64,000 nt of DNA from Achromobacter xylosoxidans A8 (GCF_000165835.1 NC_014640.1:558001-622000), one strand, 5' to 3'; shown: positions 8,292 to 17,595, numbered from the stretch's first letter. Notes: a model not told the origin generated them from the sequence alone. A program made the numbers and translations.

Positions 8292-8378
8292 CCTGTATTC
8301 CTGGTCGGCCGGGCCGCGAAGTTCAGCGCGAGGTTTCCTGCGCAGCCCGATTTTACCGTCCTCACATGGACCTTTTAC

Positions 8379-8440
8379 ATTTTATAAAAAATAAACTTAT
8401 TGACCGTGAGATTGGCGCGGCCTATATTTTATAAAATATA
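8379..8440. promoter_or_regulatory. Twin AT-rich operators between GntR and the TPP-enzyme operon
   Basis: An 18-bp perfect palindrome TATATTTTATAAAATATA at 8423-8440 lies next to the AGGAG ribosome site of the gene at 8453. Its core ATTTTATAAAA recurs at 8379-8389, 47 bp away. AT-rich in an otherwise GC-rich region. Probable binding sites of the divergent GntR protein. Confidence 0.65.
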
Positions 8441-8452
8441 AAAGGAGATGAA

Positions 8453-10180
8453 ATGTCTGCGCTGCACCCCCTGGCTGCACCCGGCCTCACCCATCAAGGG
8501 ACCGTGGCCCACCTGATCGCAAGGGCCCTGATCAGGCACGGCGTGACGCATGTGTTCGGGCAGAGCCTGCCCAGCATGCTGCATCTGGCTTGCGAGGAAC
8601 TGGGGCTGACCCAGGTCGCGTATCGCAGCGAGAATGCGGGCGGCTACATGGCCGATGGCTATGCCCGAGTCACCGGCAAGCCCGCCATCGTGACCGCCCA
8701 AAACGGCCCGGCAGCCACCTTGCTGGTGCCGCCGCTGGCCGAAGCGCTGAAAGTGTCCATACCGGTGATCGCGCTGGTGCAGGACGTCAACCGCGATCAG
8801 ACGGATAAGAACGCCTTCCAGGAGTTTGACCATATTGGCCTGTTTTCTTCCTGCACCAAGTGGGTACGCCGGGTGACCGAGGCATCCCGGGTCGAGGACT
8901 ACGTGGACCAAGCTTTCGCCATGGCCTGCTCGGGCAGGCCGGGGCCGGTGGCGCTGATGTTGCCGGCCGATCTGCTCAACGAAGCCGCGGCCGCCACGCA
9001 GCGCCAGGCGAACCTGGGCTACTTTCCGCTCGACCGCAATGTGGCGGCGGATGAGGCGGTCCAGACCGCCGCCGACCTGCTGGCCGCGGCGCAGCGGCCA
9101 GTGGTAATCGCCGGCGGCGGCGTACATGTTTCCGGCGCTTGCCACGCCCTGGCTGCTCTGCAGGAATCGGCGCACCTGCCGGTAGGCACCACCGTAATGG
9201 GCAAAGGCAGCGTGGATGAGCGGCATCCGCTCTCCCTGGGAGTGGTCGGCTATTTCATGGGTCCGAACAGCGCCAGCCGCGATCTGCGCCCCTTGGTTGC
9301 CGATGCCGACGTGGTGCTGCTGGTCGGTTCGCGGACCAACCAGAACGCCACCGATTCCTGGAAGCTCTATCCGAAGAGTGCCCGCTACATCCATATCGAT
9401 GTCGACGGCGGCGAGATCGGCCGCAATTACGAAGCCCTGCGCCTGGCGGGCGACGCGAGGGAAACGCTGCTGGCTTTGCAGCGCGCGCTTGCGAACCGCG
9501 ACCTGTCGGCCGCGCAATCGCGCCGCGCCGGACTCGAGGCCGCCATCCAGGCCGGCCGCGCATCTTCGTGGGAAGCCTCGCGCGCGGTACGCCTGTCGGA
9601 CCAGCAGCCGATCCGTCCTGAACGCCTGCTGGAGGAAATCCGGCAGGACGTGGACCAGGACACGATCGTGGTCGCGGATGCCAGCTATTCGTCGATCTGG
9701 ATCGCTAACTATCTGACGTCCCTGGCGCCGGGCATGCGCTTCCTGACGCCGCGGGGTCTGGCCGGGTTGGGCTGGGGCTTCCCGATGGCCATGGGAGCCA
9801 AGGTGGCGCGGCCGCGCGCGCATGTGGTCTGCGTCGTGGGAGACGGCGGCTTCGGCCACGTCTGGTCGGAACTGGAAACCGCAAGGCGCATGGGCATCAA
9901 GGTGACGCTGGTGGTGATCAACAACGGCATCCTGGGCTTTCAGAAGCATGCCGAGAACGTGAAGTTCGGCGCCCATACTTCCGCCGTGCATTTCCACCCG
10001 GTGGATCATGCCGCGGTAGCGCGGGCAGCCGGCTGCCTGGGCGTGCGCATCGAATCGCCGTCCGATCTGGCGGGCGCGTTGCGAGAGGCCCGCCGCGCTG
10101 AACAGACCACCCTGGTCGAGGTTATGTGCGACGAAAACGCCTTTCCTCCCATCACCTTCTTCACAGCGGGGCAGGCATGA
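8453..10180 (+). CDS. Thiamine-pyrophosphate enzyme, acetolactate-synthase-like
   Basis: 575-residue three-domain TPP enzyme: N-terminal pyrimidine-binding domain with the catalytic Glu (E60 in RSENAGGYMADGYA), a central Rossmann domain (PVVIAGGGVHVSG), and a C-terminal PP domain with the GDG...NN motif (GDGGFGHVWSEL to VINNGILGF). It decarboxylates or carboligates a 2-keto acid or related acyl compound. Housekeeping acetolactate synthase is unlikely: no regulatory subunit follows and the operon continues with an SDR and a Bug receptor. ATG at 8453 has AGGAG upstream. Its stop overlaps the next start (ATGA). Probably peripheral catabolism; substrate unknown. Confidence 0.87.
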   Translation: MSALHPLAAPGLTHQGTVAHLIARALIRHGVTHVFGQSLPSMLHLACEELGLTQVAYRSENAGGYMADGYARVTGKPAIVTAQNGPAATLLVPPLAEALKVSIPVIALVQDVNRDQTDKNAFQEFDHIGLFSSCTKWVRRVTEASRVEDYVDQAFAMACSGRPGPVALMLPADLLNEAAAATQRQANLGYFPLDRNVAADEAVQTAADLLAAAQRPVVIAGGGVHVSGACHALAALQESAHLPVGTTVMGKGSVDERHPLSLGVVGYFMGPNSASRDLRPLVADADVVLLVGSRTNQNATDSWKLYPKSARYIHIDVDGGEIGRNYEALRLAGDARETLLALQRALANRDLSAAQSRRAGLEAAIQAGRASSWEASRAVRLSDQQPIRPERLLEEIRQDVDQDTIVVADASYSSIWIANYLTSLAPGMRFLTPRGLAGLGWGFPMAMGAKVARPRAHVVCVVGDGGFGHVWSELETARRMGIKVTLVVINNGILGFQKHAENVKFGAHTSAVHFHPVDHAAVARAAGCLGVRIESPSDLAGALREARRAEQTTLVEVMCDENAFPPITFFTAGQA

Positions 10181-10932
10181 AAAAGGATCCGAGCAGAGTC
10201 GCGCTGGTGACCGGCGCCGGACGCGGGATAGGGCTGGAAGTCGTTCGCCAATTGCTGGCCAAGCATTACCGCGTCGTGGCGGTTAGCCGCGAGGGCGTTG
10301 ATGCCGAAAAACTGGGCGGCTCTTGCGCGCAGCTGCGCACCGAGCGCGCCGATGTCACCGACTACGCATCGATGCAGGCGCTGGTTGAAAACGTGCGCGC
10401 GAAGTGGGGGCCGGTGTCGGTGCTGATGAATAACGCAGGCATTTCGCCCAAGCAGGCAAACGGCAATTCCTCGGGCATCTTGGACATCAATCCGCAGGAA
10501 TGGGAGTCCGTGCTGCAGGTCAATCTCACCTCCATATTGCGGCTGTGTCAGATGGTGCTGCCCGCCATGCGAGACCAGGGTTGGGGGCGCATCGTCAATG
10601 TGTCCTCGCTGGCTGGCCGGGCCAAATCCCTGGTGGCGGGCGGCAGCTATATGGCGTCCAAGGCGGGCGTGCTGGGCTTGACCCGCGCGATCGCCGCGGA
10701 GATGGGGCCGCACGGCATCACGGCCAACGCAATCACGCCGGGCCGCATTCTGACCGAGATGGCGCAGCAGGCCGCGCCTTCGGTAAACGAGAACTATGCG
10801 GCACAGATTCCGGTGCGGCGCCTGGGTACGCCGGAGGAGGTGGCTGCCGCCATGGTGTTCCTGGCCGCGGAAGAGGCTGGTTTCATCAACGGTGCAATCC
10901 TCGATATCAACGGCGGCTTCTACATGCCTTGA
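10177..10932 (+). CDS. SDR-family oxidoreductase
   Basis: 251-residue FabG-like short-chain dehydrogenase. TGAGRGIG is the cofactor loop; AVSREG after strand 2 (Ser/Arg) suggests NADP preference. MNNAGISP, VNVSSLAGR and the catalytic YMASK follow; the end reads FINGAILDINGGFYMP. It starts with the ATG that overlaps the TPP-enzyme stop codon, so the two are translationally coupled and presumably act in one pathway, for example reducing or oxidising the product of the TPP enzyme. The frame is open upstream to 10126, but that part lies inside the previous gene. Confidence 0.9.
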   Translation: MKKDPSRVALVTGAGRGIGLEVVRQLLAKHYRVVAVSREGVDAEKLGGSCAQLRTERADVTDYASMQALVENVRAKWGPVSVLMNNAGISPKQANGNSSGILDINPQEWESVLQVNLTSILRLCQMVLPAMRDQGWGRIVNVSSLAGRAKSLVAGGSYMASKAGVLGLTRAIAAEMGPHGITANAITPGRILTEMAQQAAPSVNENYAAQIPVRRLGTPEEVAAAMVFLAAEEAGFINGAILDINGGFYMP

Positions 10933-10969
10933 CCGGGCAGCCCGACATAAAAAACCTCAGGAGACAAGC

Positions 10970-11929
10970 ATGAAAGGAGCATCAAAGCTGGCGGCGCTTG
11001 CCGCTGCGACTGCGCTGTGCGCCGCAGCGGCGCCGGCCTGGGCATGGCCCGACAAGGAGGTCACGCTGACCGTCAACTACGGCGCGGGGGGCAACACCGA
11101 CGTCGCCAGTCGCGAGTTGGCGCGCGCGATGGAGGTGGACCTGGGACGCTCGGTAGTGGTATTCAATCGGCCGGGCGCATTGGGCACCATAGGCCCGGCC
11201 TATGTGGCCAAGCAGCCGGCCGACGGCTATAACGTGGGCGTCGTGACGCTGTCGTCCATCGCCATCATGCCCCACCTGATGACGATACCGTACGCTGCCC
11301 GTGACTTCGACTTCGTCGCGGCTTATGGCCGCTACCGCTATGGCGTGGTGGTGCGGGCGGATTCTCCTTACCAGACTGTCGCCGATCTGGTCGCGGCCGC
11401 CAAGCAAGGCCCGGGCATATTCTTTGGCGCGCCTTCCGCGCCCAACAATCTGGCCATGTTCGACCTGGGCCGCGTCACGGGCGCCAAGTTCGAGCAAGTG
11501 TCGTACAAATCGGGCAGCGAGACGGTCTCGGCCCTGCTGGGAAAACAGGTCGACGCCATCGTCCAGAACCCCTCGGACGTGACTAGTTACATCCAGTCCG
11601 GCCGTTTGCGCCTGCTGGCATCCGCGAGTCCGATCCGCTGGCCCGAATTCCCGGACGTGCCCACGCTGAAAGAGGCTGGCTACGACGTCGAGATCGATTC
11701 CTGGCTGGGCTTGGCGGTACCCAAGGGCACGCCCGAGTCGGTCCGAACCCGGCTGGAGCAGTCCACGAAAACGGCGGTGGCCTCGGATCGCCTGCGGCAA
11801 ACCTATAAGCAACTGGGCGTGGATCCGGTGTGGTTGTCCGGGCAGGACTACGCCAATATGATCGGTACCACATACGAGCAGATGGGCCGGGCCATCAAGG
11901 CGGCCAACTTGCCGCGCATGACCAACTGA
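10970..11929 (+). CDS. Bug-family periplasmic solute-binding protein (TctC-like)
   Basis: 319 residues with a signal peptide (MKGASKLAALAAATALCAAAAPAWA). The mature protein has Bug/TctC hallmarks: VTLTVNYGAGGNTDVASRELA, NRPGALGTIGPAYVAKQPADGY and the pattern FPDVPTLKEAGYDVEIDSW. Such receptors bind carboxylates or similar ligands and normally feed TctAB-type transporters, which are absent here, as is common in Bordetella and Achromobacter. ATG at 10970 has CAGGAGAC upstream. Last gene of the TPP-enzyme/SDR operon, so its ligand is likely the pathway substrate. Ends 20 bp before convergent mutY. Confidence 0.9.
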   Translation: MKGASKLAALAAATALCAAAAPAWAWPDKEVTLTVNYGAGGNTDVASRELARAMEVDLGRSVVVFNRPGALGTIGPAYVAKQPADGYNVGVVTLSSIAIMPHLMTIPYAARDFDFVAAYGRYRYGVVVRADSPYQTVADLVAAAKQGPGIFFGAPSAPNNLAMFDLGRVTGAKFEQVSYKSGSETVSALLGKQVDAIVQNPSDVTSYIQSGRLRLLASASPIRWPEFPDVPTLKEAGYDVEIDSWLGLAVPKGTPESVRTRLEQSTKTAVASDRLRQTYKQLGVDPVWLSGQDYANMIGTTYEQMGRAIKAANLPRMTN

Positions 11930-11949
11930 ATCCGTTGCGTTGCCGCCGC

Positions 11950-13020
11950 TCAACCCTTGAAGAGGCTGTCCTGCATGCCCGCTTCGACCAGCCCCTGCAG
12001 CAGCTTCTTCACCGGCGCGGGCAGCGCCACCGACGCCAGTTCCTCCGCCTGCACCCAGCGTTCTGGCCTTGCCGATTCGCGCAGGCCGGCTGCGCGCACC
12101 GGCACCAGCCAGGGCCGGATGTGCAGGCGGTAGTGTGTGAAGGTGTGGGCAAAGGCGGCCAATTCGAAGCGCTGTTCCGGTTCCAGGCCCAGTGCGCGCG
12201 AGGCGCTGTCCGGGTCTTGCGATACGTCGAACTCGGGCAGGCTCCACAGCCCGCCCCAGATACCGGGCTCGGGCCGCTGTTGCAGCAGGAAGGCGCCTTC
12301 GTGCCGCAGGACCAGCATACAGGTCTCGCGTTCGGGGATCGCCTTGCGCGCCTTGGGCGTGGGCAGTTCGGCCTGGCGGCCTTCGCGCTTGGCCACGCAA
12401 CTGTCCGCCGCCGGGCACGCATCGCAGGCGGGCTTGCCGCGCGTGCATAGCGTGGCGCCCAGATCCATCAGGCCTTGCGTGTAGGCGGCCATGTCCAGGC
12501 CGGGCGCGGCTTCGACCTGCGCATCCGCCAAGGCCCACAGTTTCTGTTCGACTTCCCGTTTGGTCGGGTCGCCGGCGATGCCGAAGTGCCGCGTGAACAC
12601 CCGCTTGACGTTGCCGTCCAGGATGGGCGCGCGCTCGCCGTAGGCGAACGCGGCGATGGCCGCCGCGGTGGAGCGGCCGATGCCGGGCAGCGTGGCGATG
12701 GCTTCGGCCGTGGGCGGGAAGCGGCCGCTCCAATCTCGCGCGATCTCTTGCGCGCAGCGGTGCAGGTTGCGGGCGCGAGCGTAGTAGCCCAGTCCGGCCC
12801 AATAAGGCATTACGTCTTCCTGTGCGGCCGCGCCCAGCGCGGCCACGTCCGGGAAGCGCTGCAGGAAGCGTTCGTAATAGGGAATGACCGTCGCCACCTG
12901 CGTCTGCTGCAGCATGATCTCGGAGAGCCAGATGCGATAAGGATCCCGGGTGTTTTGCCAGGGGAGATCGTGGCGGCCGTGACGGCGCTGCCAGTCGACG
13001 ATACGAGGGGCGAAGTCCAT
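11950..13020 (-). CDS. mutY: Adenine DNA glycosylase MutY
   Basis: Removes adenine mispaired with 8-oxoguanine or guanine in base-excision repair. 356 residues. Catalytic E34 (LSEIMLQQTQ) and D135 (ILDGNVKR) are present, with the helix-hairpin-helix LPGIGRSTAAAI between them. The 4Fe-4S ligands C192, C199, C202 and C208 follow the C-x6-C-x2-C-x5-C spacing. A NUDIX-like 8-oxoG-recognition domain (RPEPGIWGGLWSLPEF) forms the C-terminus. Monocistronic, divergent from the 2-ketoacid oxidoreductase gene. Confidence 0.97.
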   Translation of the reverse strand: MDFAPRIVDWQRRHGRHDLPWQNTRDPYRIWLSEIMLQQTQVATVIPYYERFLQRFPDVAALGAAAQEDVMPYWAGLGYYARARNLHRCAQEIARDWSGRFPPTAEAIATLPGIGRSTAAAIAAFAYGERAPILDGNVKRVFTRHFGIAGDPTKREVEQKLWALADAQVEAAPGLDMAAYTQGLMDLGATLCTRGKPACDACPAADSCVAKREGRQAELPTPKARKAIPERETCMLVLRHEGAFLLQQRPEPGIWGGLWSLPEFDVSQDPDSASRALGLEPEQRFELAAFAHTFTHYRLHIRPWLVPVRAAGLRESARPERWVQAEELASVALPAPVKKLLQGLVEAGMQDSLFKG

Positions 13021-13188
13021 GGCGGCAATTATCGCATCGCCCTATTGCCGGGGGTGGGGCGAGCGGTTACAACCAATGGAAACAGAAGCGCGCCAGCGCC
13101 CGCAATTCACGTCCCTTGCTCGCCCGCGTGCGCTTCAAGAGGGTGTCGCGCGTTGCCGGCAGGGGTTCCTGGATCCCTTGGAGTCGAC

Positions 13189-16100
13189 ATGAACGCTCCT
13201 GCTTCGCCTGCCTTGCGTGCCGCGCTCGAATCCGTCCAGCTGGACGACAAGTACACCCTGGAATCCGGGCGCGCCTGGATGAGCGGCATCCACGCCCTGG
13301 TCCGCCTGCCCATGATGCAGCGGGTGCGCGATGCGCGCGCCGGCCTGAACACGGCGGGCTTCGTGTCCGGCTATCGCGGCTCTCCATTGGGCGGCGTCGA
13401 CCAGAACATGTGGAAGGCGGCCAAATACCTGAAGGCCCACCACGTCGAGTTCCAGCCCGGCATCAACGAAGACCTGGCCGCTACCGCGGTGTGGGGCTCG
13501 CAGCAGGTCAATCTGTTTCCGGGCGCCAAGTACGACGGCGTCTTCGGCATGTGGTACGGCAAGGGGCCGGGCGTGGACCGCTGCGGCGACGTCTTCAAGC
13601 ACGCCAACGCGGCCGGCACCTCGCGCCACGGCGGTGTGCTGGTGGTGGCGGGGGACGACCACCCGGCCAAGTCCTCGACCTTGCCGCACCAGAGCGACCA
13701 CATCCTCAAGGCCTGCATGATTCCGGCGCTGTTTCCTTCCAGCGTGCAGGAGGTGCTGGACTACGGGCTGCATGGTTGGGCGATGAGCCGCTACGCGGGC
13801 GTCTGGGTGGGCATGAAGTGCATCACCGATATCGTCGAAGTCTCCGCCTCCGTCGACGTGGATCCGTGTCGCGTGGAGATCCTGCTGCCGCAGGACTTCC
13901 AGCTGCCGGCCGACGGCCTGAACATCCGGCTGCCCGACACGCCCTTGCAGCAGGAGGCCCGCCTGCTGGACTACAAGCTTTATGCCGCGTTGGCCTATGC
14001 CCGCGCCAACAAGCTCAACCGCGAACTCTGGCATGTGCCGCAACGCGACGCGCGCTTCGGCATCATGACGTCCGGCAAGGCCTATCTGGACACGCGCCAG
14101 GCGCTGTCCGACCTGGGCTTGTCCGAGGCCGTGTGCCAGCGCATCGGCCTGCGCCTGTTCAAGGTGGGCATGGTCTGGCCGCTGGAATCCACCGGCATGC
14201 AGCGCTTCGCCGAAGGCCTGGACGAGATCCTGGTCGTGGAGGAGAAGCGCCAGGTGCTGGAGTACCAGTTGAAGGAAGAGCTGTTCAGCTGGATCGGCAG
14301 CGGCAAGAAGATTCCGCGCGTGGTCGGCAAGTTCGACGACAAGGACGGCGGCGAATGGTCGGTGCCGCAAGGCAATTGGCTGCTGCCGGCGCACTACGAA
14401 TTCTCGCCCGCCATGGTGGCGCGCGCCATCGCCGCGCGCCTGCTGCGTTTCGAGTTGCCTGCGGACGTGCGCGCCGGCATCGAGGCGCGCCTGGCCTTCA
14501 TCAGCGGCCGCGAACAGGAGCTGGCGCGCCCGCGCGTGGTCGAAGAGCGCAAGCCCTGGTTCTGTTCGGGCTGTCCGCACAACACCTCGACCCGCCTGCC
14601 GGAAGGCTCGCGCGGGATGGCCGGCATCGGCTGCCACTACATGGTCAGGTGGATGGACCGCAGCACCGATGTGTTCACGCAAATGGGCGGCGAGGGCGTG
14701 CCCTGGGTGGGACAGGCGCCATTCACCGAGGAAAAGCATGTGTTCGCCAACCTGGGCGACGGCACCTACTTCCATTCGGGACTTTTGGCGATACGCGCGG
14801 CGGTGGCGGCCAAGGTGCCGATCACCTACAAGATCCTGTTCAACGATGCCGTGGCGATGACGGGCGGGCAGCCGGTGGATGGCCCCTTGAGCGTGCCGAT
14901 GATCAGCCGCCAGATGGCCGCCGAGGGCATCGAGAAGATCGTGGTGGTCACCGACGAGCCTGGCAAGTACAAGCAGATCGAAGGCCTGGCGCCGGGCGTG
15001 CCGGTGCGGCACCGCGATGAGCTCGACGCGGTCATGCGCGAACTGCGCGAGCATCCCGCGGTATCGGTGCTGATCTATGACCAGACCTGCGCCACCGAGA
15101 AGCGGCGCCGGCGTAAGCGCAACGCCTATCCGGACCCGGCGCGCCGCGTGCTCATCAACGAGCGCGTGTGCGAGGGCTGCGGCGACTGTTCGCAGAAATC
15201 GCATTGCCTGTCGGTGGAACCCCTGGACACCGAGTTCGGCCGCAAGCGCACGATCAACCAGTCCAGCTGCAACAAGGATTTCTCCTGTCTGAAGGGCTTT
15301 TGCCCCAGCTTCGTAACTGTGGAGGGCGGCAAGCTCAAGAAGCCGGGGGCGTTGGAGCAGGACGGCGCCATCGACGAGGACGTGCCGCATCCGGCCGCGC
15401 GCGAATTACACCAGCCCTACGGTGTCTTCATCGCCGGCGTGGGCGGCACCGGCGTGGTCACCATAGGCCAGTTGCTGGGCATGGCCGCACACTTGGAGGG
15501 CAAGGGCTGTTCGGTGCTGGACATGGCGGGCCTGGCGCAGAAGGGCGGCGCCGTGTATTCGCACGTGGTGCTGGCGCAGACGCCGGACCACCTGCTCAAC
15601 ACGCGGGTCGCCATGGGCGAAGCCGACCTGCTGCTGGCCGGCGACTTGGTCGTGGCCACCAGCGCGGAATCGATGGCGCGGGTAAATCCGGACCGGACGC
15701 GCATCCTGTTCAACAGCGACACCGCGCCGACCGCCGCCTTCGTCAGCAATCCGGATTGGACGCTGCCGGGCGCCAATCTGATCGCCGACCTGGCGGCCGC
15801 CTGCGGCAAAGAGCACCTGGCCACCGTCGACGCCGCCGCGCTGGCAGTGGGCCTGCTGGGCGACGCGATCTATTCCAACCCGCTGATGATGGGCTACGCC
15901 TACCAGAAGGGCTGGATCCCGCTGTCGCAGGAGGCGCTCTTGCGCGCCATCGAACTGAACGGCCAGCAGGTACCGAACAACCTCTCCGCCTTCGCCTGGG
16001 GGCGCCGCGCGGCGCACGATCTGGCGGCCGTTAAACGCCTGATCGCCAACGGTGGCGCACCATCCCGGCCGGAAGGCATCATCGAACTCAAGCGCCCGCG

Positions 16101-16800
16101 CGCCGCCAGTCCGGTGCTGGAACTGAAGAAGCCCACAGGCGAGCTTGAGCAGTTGGTGGCGGTGCGCAAAGCCTTCCTGACCGATTACCAGAACGCGGCC
16201 TATGCCCGGCAATACACCGAATTGGTGGACAAGGTCGTGCGGGCCGAGCGCGAGGCCACGGGCACCAACCGGCTGGCGCTGGCGGTGGCGCGCTACTACT
16301 TCAAGCTGATGGCCTACAAGGACGAGTACGAAGTCGCGCGACTGTACTCAGACGGCGAGTTCGTCAAGCGCGTACGGGCGCAGTTCGAAGGCGACTGGAA
16401 GCTGCGCTTCCACCTGGCGCCGCCGCTGTTCGCGCGGCGCGACAAGAATGGCCACCTGATCAAGCGCAGTTACGGTCCGGGGATGTTGCGGGTTTTCCGT
16501 GTGCTGGCGAAGATGCGCGGCTTGCGCGGCACGAAGCTGGACCCGTTCGGCTACACGGCCGAGCGCCGCGCCGAACGCGAGCTGATCCGCGAATACGGGG
16601 AGACGATGACGGCGATCCTGTCGAAATTGAACCGCGGGAACCTGGAGCGCGCCGTGGCCTTGGCCAGTTTGCCCGAGGAGATCCGGGGATACGGGCATGT
16701 GAAGGACGCGGCGATGGAGCGGGTGGCTTTGCGGAGGGGGGAGTTGTTGAAGGGATTTAGTGCGAGTGTGGTTTCTATTGGTGGGGTTCGGGTGGCTTGA
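13189..16800 (+). CDS. Fused indolepyruvate-ferredoxin-oxidoreductase-type enzyme
   Basis: Oxidative decarboxylation of a 2-keto acid (aryl- or branched-chain type) to its CoA ester with ferredoxin as acceptor, by family. The 1203-residue protein joins the alpha-like and gamma-like parts that are separate subunits in archaea. The order is TPP pyrimidine domain, TPP/PP domain (CPHNTSTRLPEGS near residue 462; GDGTYFHSG near 523), ferredoxin-like cysteines (CEGCGDCSQKSHC near 661 and CNKDFSCLKGFC), the gamma domain (GVGGTGVVTIGQ near 748) and a C-terminal DUF6537-like region. ATG at 13189 is chosen because the alpha domain begins there. Single gene, divergent from mutY; probably used in aromatic or branched amino-acid catabolism. 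Confidence 0.9.
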   Translation: MNAPASPALRAALESVQLDDKYTLESGRAWMSGIHALVRLPMMQRVRDARAGLNTAGFVSGYRGSPLGGVDQNMWKAAKYLKAHHVEFQPGINEDLAATAVWGSQQVNLFPGAKYDGVFGMWYGKGPGVDRCGDVFKHANAAGTSRHGGVLVVAGDDHPAKSSTLPHQSDHILKACMIPALFPSSVQEVLDYGLHGWAMSRYAGVWVGMKCITDIVEVSASVDVDPCRVEILLPQDFQLPADGLNIRLPDTPLQQEARLLDYKLYAALAYARANKLNRELWHVPQRDARFGIMTSGKAYLDTRQALSDLGLSEAVCQRIGLRLFKVGMVWPLESTGMQRFAEGLDEILVVEEKRQVLEYQLKEELFSWIGSGKKIPRVVGKFDDKDGGEWSVPQGNWLLPAHYEFSPAMVARAIAARLLRFELPADVRAGIEARLAFISGREQELARPRVVEERKPWFCSGCPHNTSTRLPEGSRGMAGIGCHYMVRWMDRSTDVFTQMGGEGVPWVGQAPFTEEKHVFANLGDGTYFHSGLLAIRAAVAAKVPITYKILFNDAVAMTGGQPVDGPLSVPMISRQMAAEGIEKIVVVTDEPGKYKQIEGLAPGVPVRHRDELDAVMRELREHPAVSVLIYDQTCATEKRRRRKRNAYPDPARRVLINERVCEGCGDCSQKSHCLSVEPLDTEFGRKRTINQSSCNKDFSCLKGFCPSFVTVEGGKLKKPGALEQDGAIDEDVPHPAARELHQPYGVFIAGVGGTGVVTIGQLLGMAAHLEGKGCSVLDMAGLAQKGGAVYSHVVLAQTPDHLLNTRVAMGEADLLLAGDLVVATSAESMARVNPDRTRILFNSDTAPTAAFVSNPDWTLPGANLIADLAAACGKEHLATVDAAALAVGLLGDAIYSNPLMMGYAYQKGWIPLSQEALLRAIELNGQQVPNNLSAFAWGRRAAHDLAAVKRLIANGGAPSRPEGIIELKRPRAASPVLELKKPTGELEQLVAVRKAFLTDYQNAAYARQYTELVDKVVRAEREATGTNRLALAVARYYFKLMAYKDEYEVARLYSDGEFVKRVRAQFEGDWKLRFHLAPPLFARRDKNGHLIKRSYGPGMLRVFRVLAKMRGLRGTKLDPFGYTAERRAERELIREYGETMTAILSKLNRGNLERAVALASLPEEIRGYGHVKDAAMERVALRRGELLKGFSASVVSIGGVRVA

Positions 16801-16815
16801 TCTTGGCTTTATTGT

Positions 16816-16880
16816 GGCGGGGCTGGTTCTTGATGCGGGCGGGGCTGGGTTCTTGATGCAGACGGGGCTGGGTTCTTAAG
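16816..16880. repeat. Short degenerate tandem repeat
   Basis: Three imperfect units of 21-23 bp built around GGCGGGGCTGGGTTCTTGATG, at 16816-16836, 16837-16859 and 16860-16880, directly after the stop codon at 16800. The last unit merges into the left end of the hairpin repeat that follows. Confidence 0.8.
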
Positions 16881-16886
16881 GCGCCC

Positions 16887-17042
16887 GTCGCGTCGGCGGC
16901 CTGCGGGGCGCGGGGCAACGATTGCGGTCCGGAGCGTTCGCTCCGGACTTCCCCATCCTCATCCTCGTCACCGCCTGCGGCGGTTCCTTCGGATTCCGTC
17001 GGGCTTATCGACGCCCCGCGCCCCGTAGGCCGCCGACGCGAC
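16887..17042. repeat. Long-hairpin intergenic repeat, copy A
   Basis: 156-bp element with 29-bp outer inverted repeats (16887-16915 and 17014-17042, one mismatch) and a 22-bp inner palindrome at 16927-16948 (GTCCGGAGCG, TT, CGCTCCGGAC). The core from 16918 aligns with the reverse complement of copy B. The left 73 bp (16871-16943) recur at 63928-64000 with two mismatches. No coding sequence is credible. Lies between convergent genes. Confidence 0.85.
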
Positions 17043-17493
17043 AGGCTCTGCTGGTTGAATCTTCACGGGCGCTGGGGCGGGTGGTGTGCTTGGCGTTCTG
17101 GCCACGGATAGTGGGTGGTGGCGTGTCTTGCGGGGCCCGCCCCAGGCCGGCCGCGCGGGCGGCCTTTTGGGGCTTACGCGGTGTCTTGCGTCGCGCGATG
17201 GGCGCTGCGCGCTGGTGGTGGGGTGTTCTCGTGGTGACGCCTATGCAAGTGAAAACCGGGTCCGGGTTTGGTGGGGCGCTGCGTTGGGGCGATGGTTAAG
17301 CGCGCGGGTCTGCCAGTAATCGTCACTCAACGCGGGCGCCGGATGGGTGGCGCGCGTCCAGGTCTGCAGGCGCAAGCGGTTGCCCGTCGCGCGCCACCCA
17401 TCACCGCCCATCCCCCAATAGCTGGGGACCAATAGCAAACCATTCGTCGCATTCGCGCAAGCGAACACAATCGAAATTCAAGAAATCACGTAT
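17043..17493. other. Non-coding spacer with secondary-structure potential
   Basis: No credible gene. It contains an inverted repeat with 15-bp arms (17342-17356 and 17388-17402, 31-nt loop) and a small TTCGC-GCAA-GCGAA hairpin with a GNRA-type loop at 17452-17465. Open frames through it lack family features. Confidence 0.5.
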
Positions 17494-17527
17494 GTCATTA
17501 TCGGCCGCCCGCGCGGCCGATAATGAC
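17494..17527. repeat. Perfect 15-bp stem hairpin
   Basis: GTCATTATCGGCCGC (17494-17508) and its exact complement (17513-17527) with a 4-nt loop. No T-run follows on either strand, so it is not a standard terminator. It may be a transcript-end stabiliser or protein site. Confidence 0.6.
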
Positions 17528-17595
17528 GGGCAGTCCAAGACTCGTCCCTGACCACGGCTCTAGCGGCGCATCAGGCCAAGATGCACGTAGCCCAT

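Noticed and set aside
13135..15390. Long - strand open frame opposite the ferredoxin oxidoreductase
   Set aside because: Same cause as above; no start site or motif, while the + strand shows TPP and cysteine motifs.
16922..17299. Possible coding frame in the spacer after the ferredoxin oxidoreductase
   Set aside because: Crosses the hairpin repeat, Arg/Gly-rich, no ribosome site or similarity.
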